Positions 24,667-38,200 of a stretch of DNA of 64,000 nucleotides are shown piece by piece. The stretch comes from Gordionus sp. m RMFG-2023 (lineage: Eukaryota; Nematomorpha; Gordioida; Chordodea; Parachordodidae), in NCBI RefSeq assembly GCF_954871325.1, contig NC_088776.1, positions 59,482,954 through 59,546,953 on the forward strand, read 5' to 3'. The translations under genes and the position numbers were made by a program. The stretch's first letter is position 1; each line of letters starts with the position of its first letter. The notes under the pieces are model-generated. The model ran no database searches. It worked only from the letters and a program-made list of their open reading frames with translations, and had not been told where the DNA came from.

Positions 24667-25706
24667 TCTACCACTACGAGGAACATTAAAAAGTCGAAGA
24701 AAGTGATGTATTCAAATCTACTTTTAAACAAAATCAAGAAAAACGAAAGAAATGCAGAGGCGTCGCTAGCCTTTACAATCTCAGGGGGCTCAACTAAAAA
24801 TTTTTTTATGGGGGGCTTCGTCCCTATACCCCCCTTCCCAAATTGCGGTTCTTCGGCCCGCTTTTGCTCGCCTTAGCAGGTTTTTATGTTAATATATTTA
24901 CTTTTTTTAAATTTGTTAACTATAAACAATTATTCTGAATTTCATATTTTGTCATTTATTATATTATGCATACAAAATCAAATAAAAATAATTAAAGCAA
25001 TATACAAGACATTTCTAAAAATAATATTTTTTAATTTTAATACAAGATTATAGTATAAAATATTATCGATTGCTGATATAAAAAAAATTTGCGTCTAAAG
25101 AATTACACGAGTTAAAAAAGATTAATTAATTCATACATATGCCTCAATTTATAATGGTTTTTAAAAACCACATAGTGCAATAATATATTTCTTAGCAACT
25201 TACAATGACAAAAGGTTATCAAACTAATATAACTCTCTGTTACCACTTTAGACAATGTTTTATAGAATGGACTAATAAGGAAAAATTTATAGGCCTAAAC
25301 CAAATCAACAATTTTTGAAGAAGAGAGTATAAACGACCAATTTATAAAACAACAAGGTGGTTAGAACTTCCTTTTAGATGACATGATGGAAGCTAGATAA
25401 GTAATCGAGAAAATTATTTTCTTCCATTTTAAATGATATATAAACGACACAGTTGACCATTATTGTTTATCTAAAATATGCAATCATATGCTCTAAGCCG
25501 TTGTAGCAATTATCTTAAATTACATAGCAACACAAATAATAGATGCTGTTTTATTTTTAGTAATAGCCATGACACTCACGATGTAAACTAATATCATGAT
25601 GTTCTATAAATTGATAAAATAAAAACACTAAAAATCTTTGGAAGAAATAATTATGCAAATATATTGAAGCCTGGAGTTATTTACACAGCAATGCCATATT
25701 AGAAAT

Positions 25707-25921
25707 TAGTGTTGTTAAACGGCTCGTTTTGAGCCGATTTTTAAAATCTGCTAAATCAATATTTTAGCCAGAAAAATATTTCCTGAGCCCCGAGATTTCG
25801 CTAATAGATGTCTAAACTTTGTTCCTTCTACAATTAAAATCTTCAGGTCTTGTGAATATTATTCTCGATGAAATATTGAGTTAGCCGTTTTTAAAAATCG
25901 GCTCAAAATGTAACATCACTA
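25707..25921. mobile_element. hAT MITE nested in the 2-kb hAT element
   Basis: TAGTGTTGTTAAACGGC family. Perfect 8-bp duplication TTAGAAAT on both sides. Member 1 has the empty site with a single 'ttagaaat' near 22,023, which proves both the boundaries and the relative age. Confidence 0.92.
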
Positions 25922-26550
25922 TTAGAAATGAAACATTTTCTAACTATAAAATAAGGACCAGAATGATATGATGAAACAATTAAGATTTTATATATTGTCG
26001 CAGCACCTTGGTATATTATATCTTAAAATAATAGTAGTTTGTAATAATATCAAAAATTTACTTGTATTAAAAATTTAACTCAGAACTATTTTTCGAAAAA
26101 GAAAAAAATAGCTTTCCTATAAACACATAAAAAAAGAGAAAAAAGGATATCAAATTTATTACATCTATTGCAGGATGAATATTAAAATGTTTAATATTTA
26201 AAATTATTTATAACTAAATGGATGGCGTTAAATACTTGAATGCTACTATATTTATTTTAACATTTATTAGTAAAATAAAATTTACTATAATATTAACTGT
26301 AATATATTATAAACTGTCAAATACATCTATAAAAGTGGCATTTTATCTAATATTTTATAAAAAACTGTATATAGTAGAGAATTATAAACTATATGTATAC
26401 TTACTTTTTATAAAGAAATCTCTTATACTTATTTGGACCTTAAAAATATTTTTAGGAATAGGTATGATAATAAAATTTAAAACTAAATATACAGTTGATT
26501 AGTCATTTTGAACTAGGCTCAATATTAAATTTGTTAATTTTCGATTATCA

Positions 26551-29347
26551 TCTATATTATAATATTCCGATGTCCTCAGTCACTACATCATCGTGACTTC
26601 ATGTCATCGTGAAGTCATAATATCGCTACGTCATGTCATCGGTACGTATTTATTTTTTTTTATTTGTTGATTATTTATTTATTTTATACAAACTATGGAA
26701 ATATTTTTGGACTGGAAAAATTATCTGCGGAAAAATGGATGATGTTAAATTGATATAAACAATATTCCCTCAACTTTCTGAATATGAATGAAATAAATGA
26801 TGTGAATATAAAAACAAATTTCAATGTCATCAATCACACAATGTAATTTTCCTCTGCAAGATACTCAACTTGTATATTTATTTTGAACATACTCTCAATT
26901 TTTGTTAGTACTTACATCACAATTTTTTATACTCATATTTTTCTTTCATAACCAATAATTAAGAAGATAACCTAGTATATTCAAATATTTAAATATTCTT
27001 AACCTAACGTATTTATAATCTCCAATCCTTATAAATAACTCTTTCTTTATTTTTTCCGCTCCCTTAGTGAATTTATTTAACACTAAATTTTATTATCTAA
27101 TTCTTTTCTTCCTATCTCTATTATTTATAAACCACTACTTCTCAAAACCTTATCAATTCCTTTAATTTAATATTTATTATTTTTATAATATAATTATTTA
27201 AACCTTCCCCCCCCCCCCTTTTTTAGTCCTATTTTTTAATTTCCTTACAATTAATTAACCTTAATCTTAATAACATTACATTCATCATGTTATTTTTTAA
27301 CCTTAAACTAAATTGTCAGCTTTTTCCCTTCTCTTCTATTAATTTATCAAATCGTCTGCTTTCTTTTTCAATTACCTAACAAATACCAAATCTTAATTTT
27401 TCTCAATTTAATCTAAAAATCTTTTCTCAAATTACCAATTTTTTCCTTTTAATTTACTTCTATTACCTATATCACTATTACTTATTTCTTTCTTATATAC
27501 ATATAGTTAATAACACCTTTTTTTTCTTACTAAATATAAATTTCTAACTCTTACTCTATTATTAAAATATATCTTTATCAACTCAGTAATAAACCTTTAG
27601 AATATCATATTAGGCTTGATAAGCCCCCCAAAAATTTTTTTTGGATAGCCCTCCAACTACTAGAAATATGCATCTAATATTGACCCATCTATTGGTTTAC
27701 ATTATTTTAATGTTTGTTTAATTTCAACAATAGTTTGTTTAATTTCAACAATAGTTTGTTTAATTTCAACAATAGTTTGTTTAATTTCAACAATAGTTTG
27801 TTTAATTTCAACAATAGTTTGTTTAATTATATTTTTGACTGATTTCTTTATTTGCCTAGGCTAACCCTACATGATGCATCTATTATTAAAGATAAGCAAT
27901 GAAAATAATGATGATTAAACAAACGCCTTACCCGTTCTAGAGTTACTGGTAGACAAATAAAGAACTACGCTTTAAATGAACTCATCTGGAGGTTAATTTT
28001 GTTTTTTTTTATCTTATGATTTATATCTAAGTTTATTTTATTTTTACCCAGTTCTCCAAATGATATTTCTATCACCACTACCACAATCCCTATGCCACCT
28101 CTGCCTATTTTTTAACAAATATAAGCATTAATCCCGTACTATCATTCACTTCACTAGGAGTTAATATAAATATTACTTTTCCGATTCTCTGAAAAACTTT
28201 CATGAATATTTAGAGGAATGTTGAAACTTGAATGAACAGTTCCACCAATTTCATCAACTTTATTAATGGAAAAATATGCAGTAGTTCTGTCGTGGCCTTT
28301 ATAACAATACTTAGAACCGTTTTATGGCTGAGTTAACATTGTCGTTCATGTTTCTATTTTAGAGGGGGGTACCAATGCTGACATTGACAGAAATATCGTA
28401 TTGCGTTCTTCTTTTACCAGTCTCCCAAGGCATAGGCATATAATCTTTATCATTGTTAATCCGTCATTACTTTCATCTATAATCTTAAATAATATAAAGT
28501 TATACATTAATTATTTACTCTCCAGACGAGCCCAGATTTATTTTGTTGCCTTTTTAATCAAAAATTAAAATATCAACAAGGATTTGCTCTTAATTTTATC
28601 AAATACATAATAATTAATCCTCATTATTTTTTTAAAAAATTATCCTAAATTTATATGTCAATAAAAAAAAATATCTTAAAATATATATAAATAATTTGCA
28701 TATAAGTTTCATTAGTGTTTAATGGCATTTTTGTAATTTAAATAGATATAATTTTTTTTTTACTTAACATAAAAATATATATATCCCTTATCAAATTCTT
28801 TGATAAATAATTTCAGAAATGCAAAACATACATTAAATTTATCTAAAAACAACAATAACCCTATATAATAAACAACAATTTATTTTTTAGATATAATTTT
28901 AATTGATATTACAAAAAAGTATAAGAGTCGGTTATTTTTATTTTATTTATCATGATTCTCTAATAAGTGGTTTGCCCAGGGCTTCCCAGTTTCCCTTAAT
29001 ACGGAATATGTATTTTTTGCATATTAGACTAATTGGTAAATCAGATACTTCCCCTTCATGTGATGATAAATCAATTAAAAATTTAACTATCTCCGAGGCG
29101 GGAATAAATTTTCAAAATTATAATGGGTAGGACTGGGCTTGGAACCTCAAAATTAATATTAGCTTGCACCTGATTTGGGAATATCTTTTACATATTATTA
29201 AGGGTTGAGCTGGGCTTGATAAACTTTCTTAAAATTATAAGATCTTGGATGCTTCCTAATATTGTGAGCTGGAACCTGGCATGACATCTATCGTAAAAAA
29301 TGAATAAAAATCTAATTTCCCGTCATTTATGACGGGCTTTCTACTAG
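26551..29347 (+). mobile_element. Helitron 1 (non-autonomous)
   Basis: Starts with TC (TCTATATTATAATATTCC) after an A. It ends with a hairpin CCCGTCATTTATGACGGG a few bases before CTAG, followed by T, the classic Helitron 3' end and A/T insertion. The empty site is given by member 1 of the hAT family near 22,640. No Rep/helicase frame is seen. Near its 3' end it shares 'gtaaatcagat..ccccttcatgtgatgat' and 'gggcttgg' text with the Helitron at 58.0 kb. It holds a 21-bp minisatellite. Confidence 0.85.
27712..27828. repeat. 21-bp minisatellite in Helitron 1
   Basis: About 5.5 near-identical copies of 'gtttgtttaatttcaacaat' plus one base. Confidence 0.9.
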
Positions 29348-29741
29348 TATTTATATAATTAGGGTTATATGATACTTTTAAATAATAAAAGTCAATTAAA
29401 CTTCAACTGTAAATTAATATTTAGTGAGTTATTGGTATTATATTTTTTATACAGAATTTTGCAAGCTGACATAGTGAAAATATAATTGATATGTATTAAT
29501 CTAATCTAAAAATTAAAATAGTATTAATTTAATAAAAATTTAAACAGTCTTATAAATTTATAAATAATAAAAATCTATATATTACTTAATGGAATTATAA
29601 ACTAAATCATTCAGTGGGCAATCAAAAAAATTTATTTTTAGTTCAAGGGGATATTATGGAGCCATTAAAAAAAAATTTTTTGCTAGAGGGGGCTATTCAA
29701 TTTATTCAGGGGCTCCTCCTAGCGACACCACTAAAGAAATG

Positions 29742-30420
29742 TCTTATGCAAATTATTATATTATTTTATTTCAGACTGTAAATGAATATTGTAGAAAAAG
29801 ATAGACAATTGAGGATATTTTTACTTGTTACATAACTTATTTTTTTTAGCATATAATTTTTAATATTTTACTTATACTTTTTCTTATATTAATTTTATTT
29901 TTAATATATTTTTGATTATGATTTCACTTTATATTTAATTATAGTTAATTATTAATATTTAATAAAGATTTAGAATTATATTTTAGTATTTAATTATATT
30001 TTTATTTTATTTGTTTTCGTTTATATGACAGTTTCCCCAATTTGACAGGAAGAAAACAGAGAAGAGAGAATGTTTAATATGGGAATGGGATTTACATAAT
30101 AAAATTATTCTATTTAATACTAAGGTATTGTATAGTTTAAATTACAAATTTATTCATTTCATACATTTAACTTGTCTATTATATTTACGATTCGTTCAAT
30201 TTATTTTGTATTAACTTATTAAACTTATTAATTTAATAATGTATATAAAGATGTTTAAATTCATAGCTATGTTAAAATTTTAAATTAAATAAAATTTGAT
30301 TTTATTTTACCATTTGTTGTATCTATTTCCCTGCCAACTTTAACAACATCCATTATAATTGAAATAAAAATATGGGATCCATAGTTTGAGATTTTTATGT
30401 TATAAAAATAAACATTTGTA
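29742..30420. other. AT-rich DNA, low-copy repeat at 30,150-30,335
   Basis: No gene. The interval 30,150-30,335 matches 18,980-20,030 in separated blocks ('attaatttaataatgtatat', 'taccatttgttgta'). Confidence 0.45.
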
Positions 30421-30424
30421 TTGT

Positions 30425-32465
30425 CCGAACTAGTATCACCACTGTTATCGCGATTATTTATAATCTGTTATTTTGAATATCTGTAATCATCCGTTTTTAA
30501 ACCTAGTGTTGTTAAACGGCTCGTTTTGAGCCGATTTTTAAAAAAACTCAATTAAACAAGCCTGAAATTTTGTTCACAGAAGGCACAATGGTCTAAGCAT
30601 ATATAAGTGATATTTAGAGGTTTAGGCATTATTTTTCTGGATAAAGTATTGAGTTAACCGTTTTTAAAAATCGGCTCAAAATGAACTGTTTAACAATACT
30701 AATCAAACCTACTTTTAGATCTTCCAACTCCCAATAAATATTATTATTTAATTCTTCTAAATTTTATTAATTTTTTCCTGCATTTGTTTCTAGAAAAACT
30801 TGAAATATTTGAAAAAATAAATAAAGTATTGGCGCACTTATTTTTTAAATATTCATTTTATGTACCCTGCTTTGATCAGCGTTTAACCCATTTTATTTTT
30901 TAAAATTTATTTTTAATATATATATCTTTAATTTTTACTAAAATAAAGTAAACAATTTATAAATGGTTCAAGGAAAAAAATTATACAAATTTTTTTTTTT
31001 AAATGATGTGATTATGTAATAAAAATTTTCGAGACGATATCGTATTTCCATTACTAGATATTAAATTAACCCAAATTATCTTCTTTTAATTTTTGAAAAT
31101 ATCATTTTATTAATTATATCCGTGAATTTTTCAAGATTTCAAAATAATTGTTAAACTTGGAGAGATTAATCTATAGTTTTGATAAGGTATACTATCAAAT
31201 AATAAACTTTTCGAGAGTTCTTTTAAAGCTTCAAAATATTATACTTTAATTACTCTTTTTTTTAGACAAGGGTAGCGTAGCTTTCAAAAAAACCTATAAT
31301 AAGGCAAATTTATATTTTAAAAAAAATTATTTTCATTAAAAATTTATAATGGACGATGCTGCAACCTCAAATATTTATCAGAGCCGGACAAAGAAGTTTA
31401 GTGGAATGACATAAATAAAATTACTGGTCAGTCGTTGTACTACAATTTTCTAATCAGTCAGGACTCTAAGAATGTCTAAGAGAAATAACTTATTCAAGGC
31501 TTTATTTAATTTAAAATACTTGGTCCTGTAGATGAGAGACCATGAAAACTCCAACAACATAGATTAAGTGTTTTAAAAAATATATATAAAAAGTCCCCCA
31601 AAATTCCCCCACTCCCTTACAGAAATAAAGAAAAAGACGAAAATAAAGAAAAAGAAGAAAGAAAGAAAAGAAAAAAAAGAATTCAATTAAATTAGAATTG
31701 TATTGGTTTTAATTTGTTGTATTCTCTTTCGGTTTTTTATTGAAATTTGCTTGATCGTGGGTATATACACTAACTAGTATAAATATAACATTTTTATTTC
31801 CCAAGCTTACTTCATGAGATATTATGGCCATCCTTAGAAACGCGAAAATAATCCCAAAAATACAATAAAATATTAGCGACATATTGATCAGGGGGATTAG
31901 GCCAATTTTAAAAATTCGAATATATATACAAATAAAGGTATCTGAATAAAATAACAAATGTATAATTTTTTTTAGCATATATAAATTTAATACCTCTAAC
32001 TCCAATTGTTAGGAGCATTATTAACATTTATAAAAATTTTGGAGATTAAAAATAATTATCTTCCTCAACATAAGAGGATGGAATATTGCTGCATTTTCAC
32101 ATTTCCTATTTTTTTAAAATCTCACTTCATGGAGAGTTACTAAAAAGATCCTTTTATATTTCCTATCAAAAGTGAATATGAACTTTTTCAATGTCGTGGA
32201 TTCTATTCTAAAAATATCTTATAAATATAATAGCTTGATAAAATCAGTAGTGAACTCTATTTTTCCTAGTTCTATATCATTTATCTTCATTTTTTTATAT
32301 TCCTGTTTCAATTTGGTAAATCCTCCTCACATTTTATGATGTTAATTTTTTTTCGTAAACTTGGGTCATAAATTTAATATTTAAACAAATAAATTGTATA
32401 TATATATACATTTAAAATCATTTTACAATATTAAATTTAAATAGTAATTGTATTCGCCTGAAATC
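30425..32465 (+). repeat. dispersed repeat R, copy 2
   Basis: Collinear with copy 1 from 'tatcgcgattatttataatc' through 'actaaaataaagtaaac' to the GA-rich tract at 31,616-31,680. The inner segment beyond it (31,690-32,460) runs in the orientation opposite to copy 1. It carries a 98-codon minus-strand frame (31,709-32,005) that is hydrophobic and unrecognised; copy 1 does not keep it open, so I do not call it a gene. Confidence 0.6.
30504..30701. mobile_element. hAT MITE nested in repeat R copy 2
   Basis: TAGTGTTGTTAAACGGCTCG to TTTAACAATACTA. Flanks TTTAAACC and ATCAAACC match at 6 of 8. Repeat R copy 1 has no insertion at the corresponding place (about 7,680). Confidence 0.8.
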
Positions 32466-33962
32466 GTTATACAGTTACTTTTTAATTCGTAGTTGACCAA
32501 ACATTTTGTTACTAACATTTTTTCAATTTATGCTGTACCAAATCAGACTCTAATAAAGCTTAAAATTAAATGTTCAATCTTTTAGCAAAGATGATATAAG
32601 GGATAATATAGGTAAAAAATTAATAATATGTTATTTTCTTTCTAGGGGGAACCAGCCGGGGCAGAATGGTTGGGGGCGACGCACCCCCAAAATTTTTAAA
32701 TGATATAGGAGATGAAATAAAGAAAATTATTTTTCTAATATTCTTCCACTGCTCCGACGATATTTTAATCGATGGCATGGGGAGTGCAAGTCGAAACACG
32801 CGAATATTAAATTTACAATGCTTTAAAATTAACATTCAAATAATTTTATAAATTTATCAACAAAATATCATTTTTCGAAGTAAACATACTAACATAATTG
32901 ACTAAATTTGGATATATTTTAATGCAAAGAATGGGGTTCTTTTCTTCTGAAGAGAAGTCTTTTTAAGGCAATTCTTAAATTTCAATAATCGCTTATAATT
33001 GGCTCCTTTAACATCTTCCGTTTTTAGATAGCGAAGGTTTTATCATTATTTTTAATCTCCCCAATACCCTTATTTTCTTAATTAGATTATACTGCAATGG
33101 GCTACATATTTTCACCATTGGGCACGTGACCGATGGGCTAAAAACTTTTTAACACAGCGAGTGCAGACCTTTCTAGTATAAGTATCATTTAAATTGCAAA
33201 TTCCATTTCTATATAGTTAAAGTTCCATTGAGAATTTGAGTTAATGCATATTAAACTTGTAAAATATTTCTCTAGGCCTAAATTAATTCCCAAGTATTTT
33301 TGTACAATACAATCTGGCTAGAAATCTTCCTAGTATTTGGTCTCTAATATTTAATAGCCAATAATAATTTAATTTAGAAAAAAATTTTAAAAACGATTTA
33401 TAAGTGAATTATAATCAATCCTATTTTAGGAAAAATTTATTAAATACATATAAATATAATTCAAAATTATTTTCACATATAGATATACTTATTGAAAATT
33501 AATAATCAAATTATTCAGTTAATTATTAGTAAAAATCACATTTAGCGAATTCCCCATTATATAAATGATTGAAGAAATATAATATTTTATTATAAATAAA
33601 ATTTTTATAGATATATATCCTTACAAAATGTGCCCATAAAAAATAGTGATGATGTTTTAAAAATTGTTTAAACCAATTTTATTTTCTTTGAATTGTATAT
33701 TTTTCTGAAATCGTTTGCCTAGATTGATTTTAAAAATATATATATAGTGTATGTAAACAAATTATGACTAATCTCATGATGAGTGTGAATATTATAGACG
33801 TAGGCTACTTCTACCATGCATGAATGGGGGGGGGGCATAAGATACTTATTAAAATAAAATAAGGGGGGGGGGTACGATGTAAGAACTGTCTGAATGATAT
33901 GTTTATTAAATATTTCTATTTTATTTTTTAAAGGTTAATTTTAATAAATCATAAAATACTCT

Positions 33963-34034
33963 TTAATATCCACTAGGGATTTTCATGCCGTAAAGAGGAT
34001 TGAATTGACGGTGACAGCTGGCGTTACGCTCACA
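33963..34034 (-). CDS. candidate terminal exon, copy B
   Basis: Same CERNASCHRQ...IPSGY stop frame as in A. Here the frame stays open upstream to about 34,307 through a low-complexity Phe-rich tract, so an acceptor 'tttttttcccag' near 34,142 is a possible alternative start for the exon. Confidence 0.35.
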   Translation of the reverse strand, partial: CERNASCHRQFNPLYGMKIPSGY

Positions 34035-35089
34035 TACTTTATATTTTGTTTTCCAATATATAATTATTTTTTCAAAGCAAATACAAATAAATTTAAAATA
34101 AGTAATAAAAAAAAAGGAAAAAGACTCCACCAAAAAAATAATAAACCACTGGGAAAAAAAATTTTCAAGGAAGAAACCACTTGTGTGGGGAATGAAAAAC
34201 AAAGAAAAACTTTGGAGAAAATAATCTTCAATAGGAATAAAAAAAAAATTTTTTATATATAATATATTTATTTTAAAAAAAATATTGTATATCAAAGACG
34301 TCAACAATATTTAGAGGGGGAGGGAAGGGATAGATGATTTATTTTCTAGATAGAACCGAAGGGAAAATAATATGGTATCTGGAACAGGTTCCTAAACTGG
34401 TTAAAAATCTAGGAGATTTTCTATTTTCGAAGAATTAATTATTTAAATTATTATTAGGGCGTTGTTATCATTTTTTTTACCCTACGATTAAATAGGAAAT
34501 ATTTGCTAGACATATGACGATCCTTACCACCTCCCTTTTCCGATCTTCCGCCTAATCAAACTAGATTATATTTTTATTTAACTAACTCACTGATAAATTG
34601 CTAAAACGCTTTAGACGAAAACGATATTGAAATCGAAATTTGGAAGAATGTGAAAGGCGATTTCAACTAATTTTGAAAAATTATTTTATGTAACAGAACC
34701 AAATTACGTTTGAAAGGTATATATAAAATTTATTTTCTGAAAAACTTTTATTTTCCTTCGGAGTTTTTTTTTCCCCACCGGATTTTTTTCCCGGGATTTC
34801 GAATTATAGAATAAAATTTATAATTATTTTATCATCAATTTTAAAAGAGATTTTTTTATTAAATTTTGTATTATTTATTAATATACATTTATATATATAT
34901 CTATATTTAGTGTAAAATATAAAATTGTGATCATAGATATTTATATTTTAACAACCAATCCTTTTTAAGCATTATTATTAAAGTTGTTATAATTTACTTA
35001 TTATATTTATTTTGTATTGTCTTCATAATTATGAAATGAATTTAATTATATATATTTTTTTTAAAAAATATATGAATAACAAATTTTAC

Positions 35090-35268
35090 ATTTAAGGTTT
35101 GCACAGCTGATAATCCCATGTTAGCTATAGTAATCGACCATCCCTTATAGTTTCCAAAATCTAACGAGTTATTCCTATTTATAGTTACTAAATTAGTCGT
35201 TCCCAACACTTGCGTCGCACTATTCATTGTTACGTTCGCAGTTGAAAGTATTGGAGGTATCGCCATAG
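35090..35268 (-). CDS. exon 3, copy B
   Basis: Acceptor 'tttcaaatatag' as in A. Carries the invariant LDFGNYKGWSITIAN. Flanking 78 nt of intron differ from A at only 4-5 places, against about 30 of 188 in the exon. Confidence 0.75.
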
Positions 35269-38200
35269 CTATATTTGAAACTATAAGTGGTCATTAAATA
35301 TATTGAAGATTTGGTTATACTCAGGTTTAAATTTAATTATTTATTCCTCTTTTTTACCGATAGAATTATTCCCGAATAAACGAAACGATAATAACATGTT
35401 ACACATTTGACCCACCATACCCGCTGATAGAGTATATATTTCTATTTGAGACATGTTTAGCTCTACAATAAAATTAATAATGTCAAATTTCATGTTTTTA
35501 ATAATAAATTGAAGAATAATAAAGTATTATATATTTTTTTTTAATATTAAAATGATAAGAGAATCTTTAATAAAATTAAATATAATATTATAAATACTAA
35601 TTAAGATAAGCTGAGCTGTAATAAATCCAATCCACAAGTGATCAGAATTGGGCCATATCATCAATATACTCGTATTTTAAATACTAAATACAATTACCTT
35701 TTTTTTATTAAAAAATGCTTATAAAGAATATTTATTATTTGTAATTTAAATACTAAAAATAAAAATATATTTATCAGGGATTTGAAAAATACAAATATTT
35801 TTAATTAAATTATAAAAATTGAATTATAAATGGAAAATCCGCTATTAATTTCTCTTAATATAAATTTTGTAATCTGTATTAGAATCCCTTGTCTTTTCCT
35901 CTTTTATTAAAATGAGCAATGTTTATAAAATGACCAACATGGAGTATTTTTATAATATATTTTTAAAAGCAACAAGAGCCTCCACTTCCCCCACATGTTT
36001 TTTAAGCCCATATTGGACTAAATATCCATCAAAAATATCTTTTTATAATGAATAATTTAAGTAAAGGGTTTGACTAAACTGTAGCTAAGGTAAACTGCAA
36101 ATGCTTAGGTAAAAATTTTTCATATATATTTTATTAATTGGAGTAAGATTCATTATCTTATGATATGTATAACTTATAAAAAATGATATTCTTAGATATA
36201 TTCAATAGTAAATGAATAGACATTAATAGTTGTATTTCTTTTTATCCCATAATAAATAGTTTAAATCCTTTAATATAAATAAATTAAAAATAATTATAAT
36301 TACATTTTAAATTTCATTAATATTAAATCGGCAAGTTGGCGTATTATTATTTTAAGAAAAAAAATTTATATTTTAAAATCATATTATATTATTATTTAAA
36401 AAGGTGTTTCACACGTTTGGCTAAACTGCAAAAGCCAAGGTAAATTGCAAATACTTAGGTATAAATTTTTGACATATTCTCTATTAATTGGAGTGACTTC
36501 AGTTTCTTATGATAAGAATAACTTATGAAAATTATATTATTAGATATAATCAATAATAAATGAATAGACATTATTACTTGTATTTTCTTTTATCTCATAA
36601 TAATCCCCCCATATGTTATTTAACCACAATATTAGACGAAAAATATTCATCAAAAATATCTTTTCTAAAGTAAATGCCCAATGAGTTATCTTAAAAATTG
36701 TATCATATGTTTACTCACTCTACCATATCAAATAATACGTTATTATATAGTAATTCAATGTCTATGATTATAATTTTAAAATATATATAAAAATGACTGC
36801 AAATTAATTCATAAGTTAAAAAAATATATTATTTTGGTATACATTATAAACATTTATTTCACTACAGTTACTCATCAATGTACATGTTTGTTAAATCCTT
36901 TTTTTTTGTAAATTTTTTTGGGAATTTAATATTATATATTTAAAATACATTTTTTCAAATAATTTTTTTTAAAGTTTATTTTTACATTTTTGAAATTTTG
37001 CCAAAAACCTTGCAAATGAATCTTCCTTTAAACATATGTTCTCTTCAGTTTAATCTGAAGATTGATTATGGTCTAAACTCGGGGACATTATTTTTAATCA
37101 TATGACAAATTAAAATGTTATAAATATTATTAAAAGCCATTATTAATATATCGTAACCTCAACCCATATCTCTTATGACCTTTACTCGTTTAACTATAAA
37201 TATATTTTTTCAAATTAAAAAAATGACCCCTATATTCTCAATCCTTGAGTTGATTTACTATCCTAAAGATTTACTTAAACCACCTCCCTTACTCATTCAT
37301 GCTTAGCTCAAATTCGCAGCGAATTATACACAATATCCTGGTATTTCTTTGTATTCCCCTTGGCGAATATCGCGCTTAATGAAGAGGGTAATTCTTTTGA
37401 TCGATTTATTTATTTAAAAATGATTTTTATTATATTTATTCTTACGAAATTTGAAAGTTTTTTCAATATTTATATTGGCGATTATAATTTCTTGGTAAAC
37501 TGGCCCAGCAACCGCTGCTTTAATCAATGGAGACCTTATATTACAGTCTTGTTGTAGCCTTCGTCCGAATACTTTTAAATAAAAATATTTAATATTTATA
37601 AATAAAAATATTTAATATATATAAATAAAAATATTTAATATATATAAATAAAAATATTTAATATTTATAAATAAAAATATTTAATATTTATTAAATAGTA
37701 TATCAAGTGATTATTAGAATAGAGTGGCATATATGTCACTTTGCTAAGTTTGTTGAATTTTTAACTATATCATTGAAGAAAAAAAAACTAGAATATAAAT
37801 AGTAAATTAACTTATAAATTTTATTTTACTATAAATCAATTTATGGCGAATATATTGTATATTTCATTTTTTTTATATTTCTTAATCTTACATCAAAATT
37901 AAATTACCAAAACTAAAGAAACATTATATTTTACTTTTTTTTCCTAAAAAAGTGATAATCTTTACTACATCACTACTTTACGAATTGGCTCTCTATCTTA
38001 TTTAATAGGACTAAAATTAAATTTTTTTTAGTATTAGCAAAAAAATATTAATAATAAAATTTTTTTACATTCATCCATTTAGTGTTGTTAAACGGCTAAC
38101 CCAATATTTTAGCCAAACCTATATCAACACTTGATGATGGCATCTATGAGGCTGCACCAGTCCTATTTTTTTTGATTTATTTTATATATGACATACATAG

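Larger units (their letters stand above)
24755..29733. mobile_element. hAT transposon, 2-kb family, member 2, with nested insertions
   Basis: Ends CAGAGGCGTCGCTAGCC and, inverted, TAGTGGTGTCGCTAGGAGG. Perfect 8-bp target duplication AAGAAATG (24,747-24,754; 29,734-29,741). Subtracting the nested MITE (25,707-25,921) and Helitron (26,551-29,347) leaves about 1.97 kb, collinear with member 1. A 94-codon frame at 26,218-26,502 has no counterpart kept open in member 1 and is not supported as a gene. Confidence 0.85.

Noticed and set aside
26218-26502. 94-codon frame in hAT member 2
   Set aside because: The same region of member 1 is interrupted and the composition is generic Ile/Tyr/Lys-rich.
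28903-29130. 75-codon frame near the end of Helitron 1
   Set aside because: No domain; homologous text in Helitron 2 is not open, so it is chance within the transposon.
31709-32005. 98-codon membrane-like frame in repeat R copy 2
   Set aside because: Repeat R copy 1 does not preserve it and composition alone predicts such frames here.
32620-32851. Two overlapping frames on opposite strands near 32.7 kb
   Set aside because: They cover a hAT-type terminal repeat shared by the duplication copies; shadows of a non-coding element.
34005-34262. Lys-rich plus-strand frame overlapping the 3' block of copy B (also seen near 55.6 and 56.4 kb)
   Set aside because: Antisense shadow of A/T-rich sequence; not kept open at the same positions in the other copies, although the antisense acceptor is listed as a finding.
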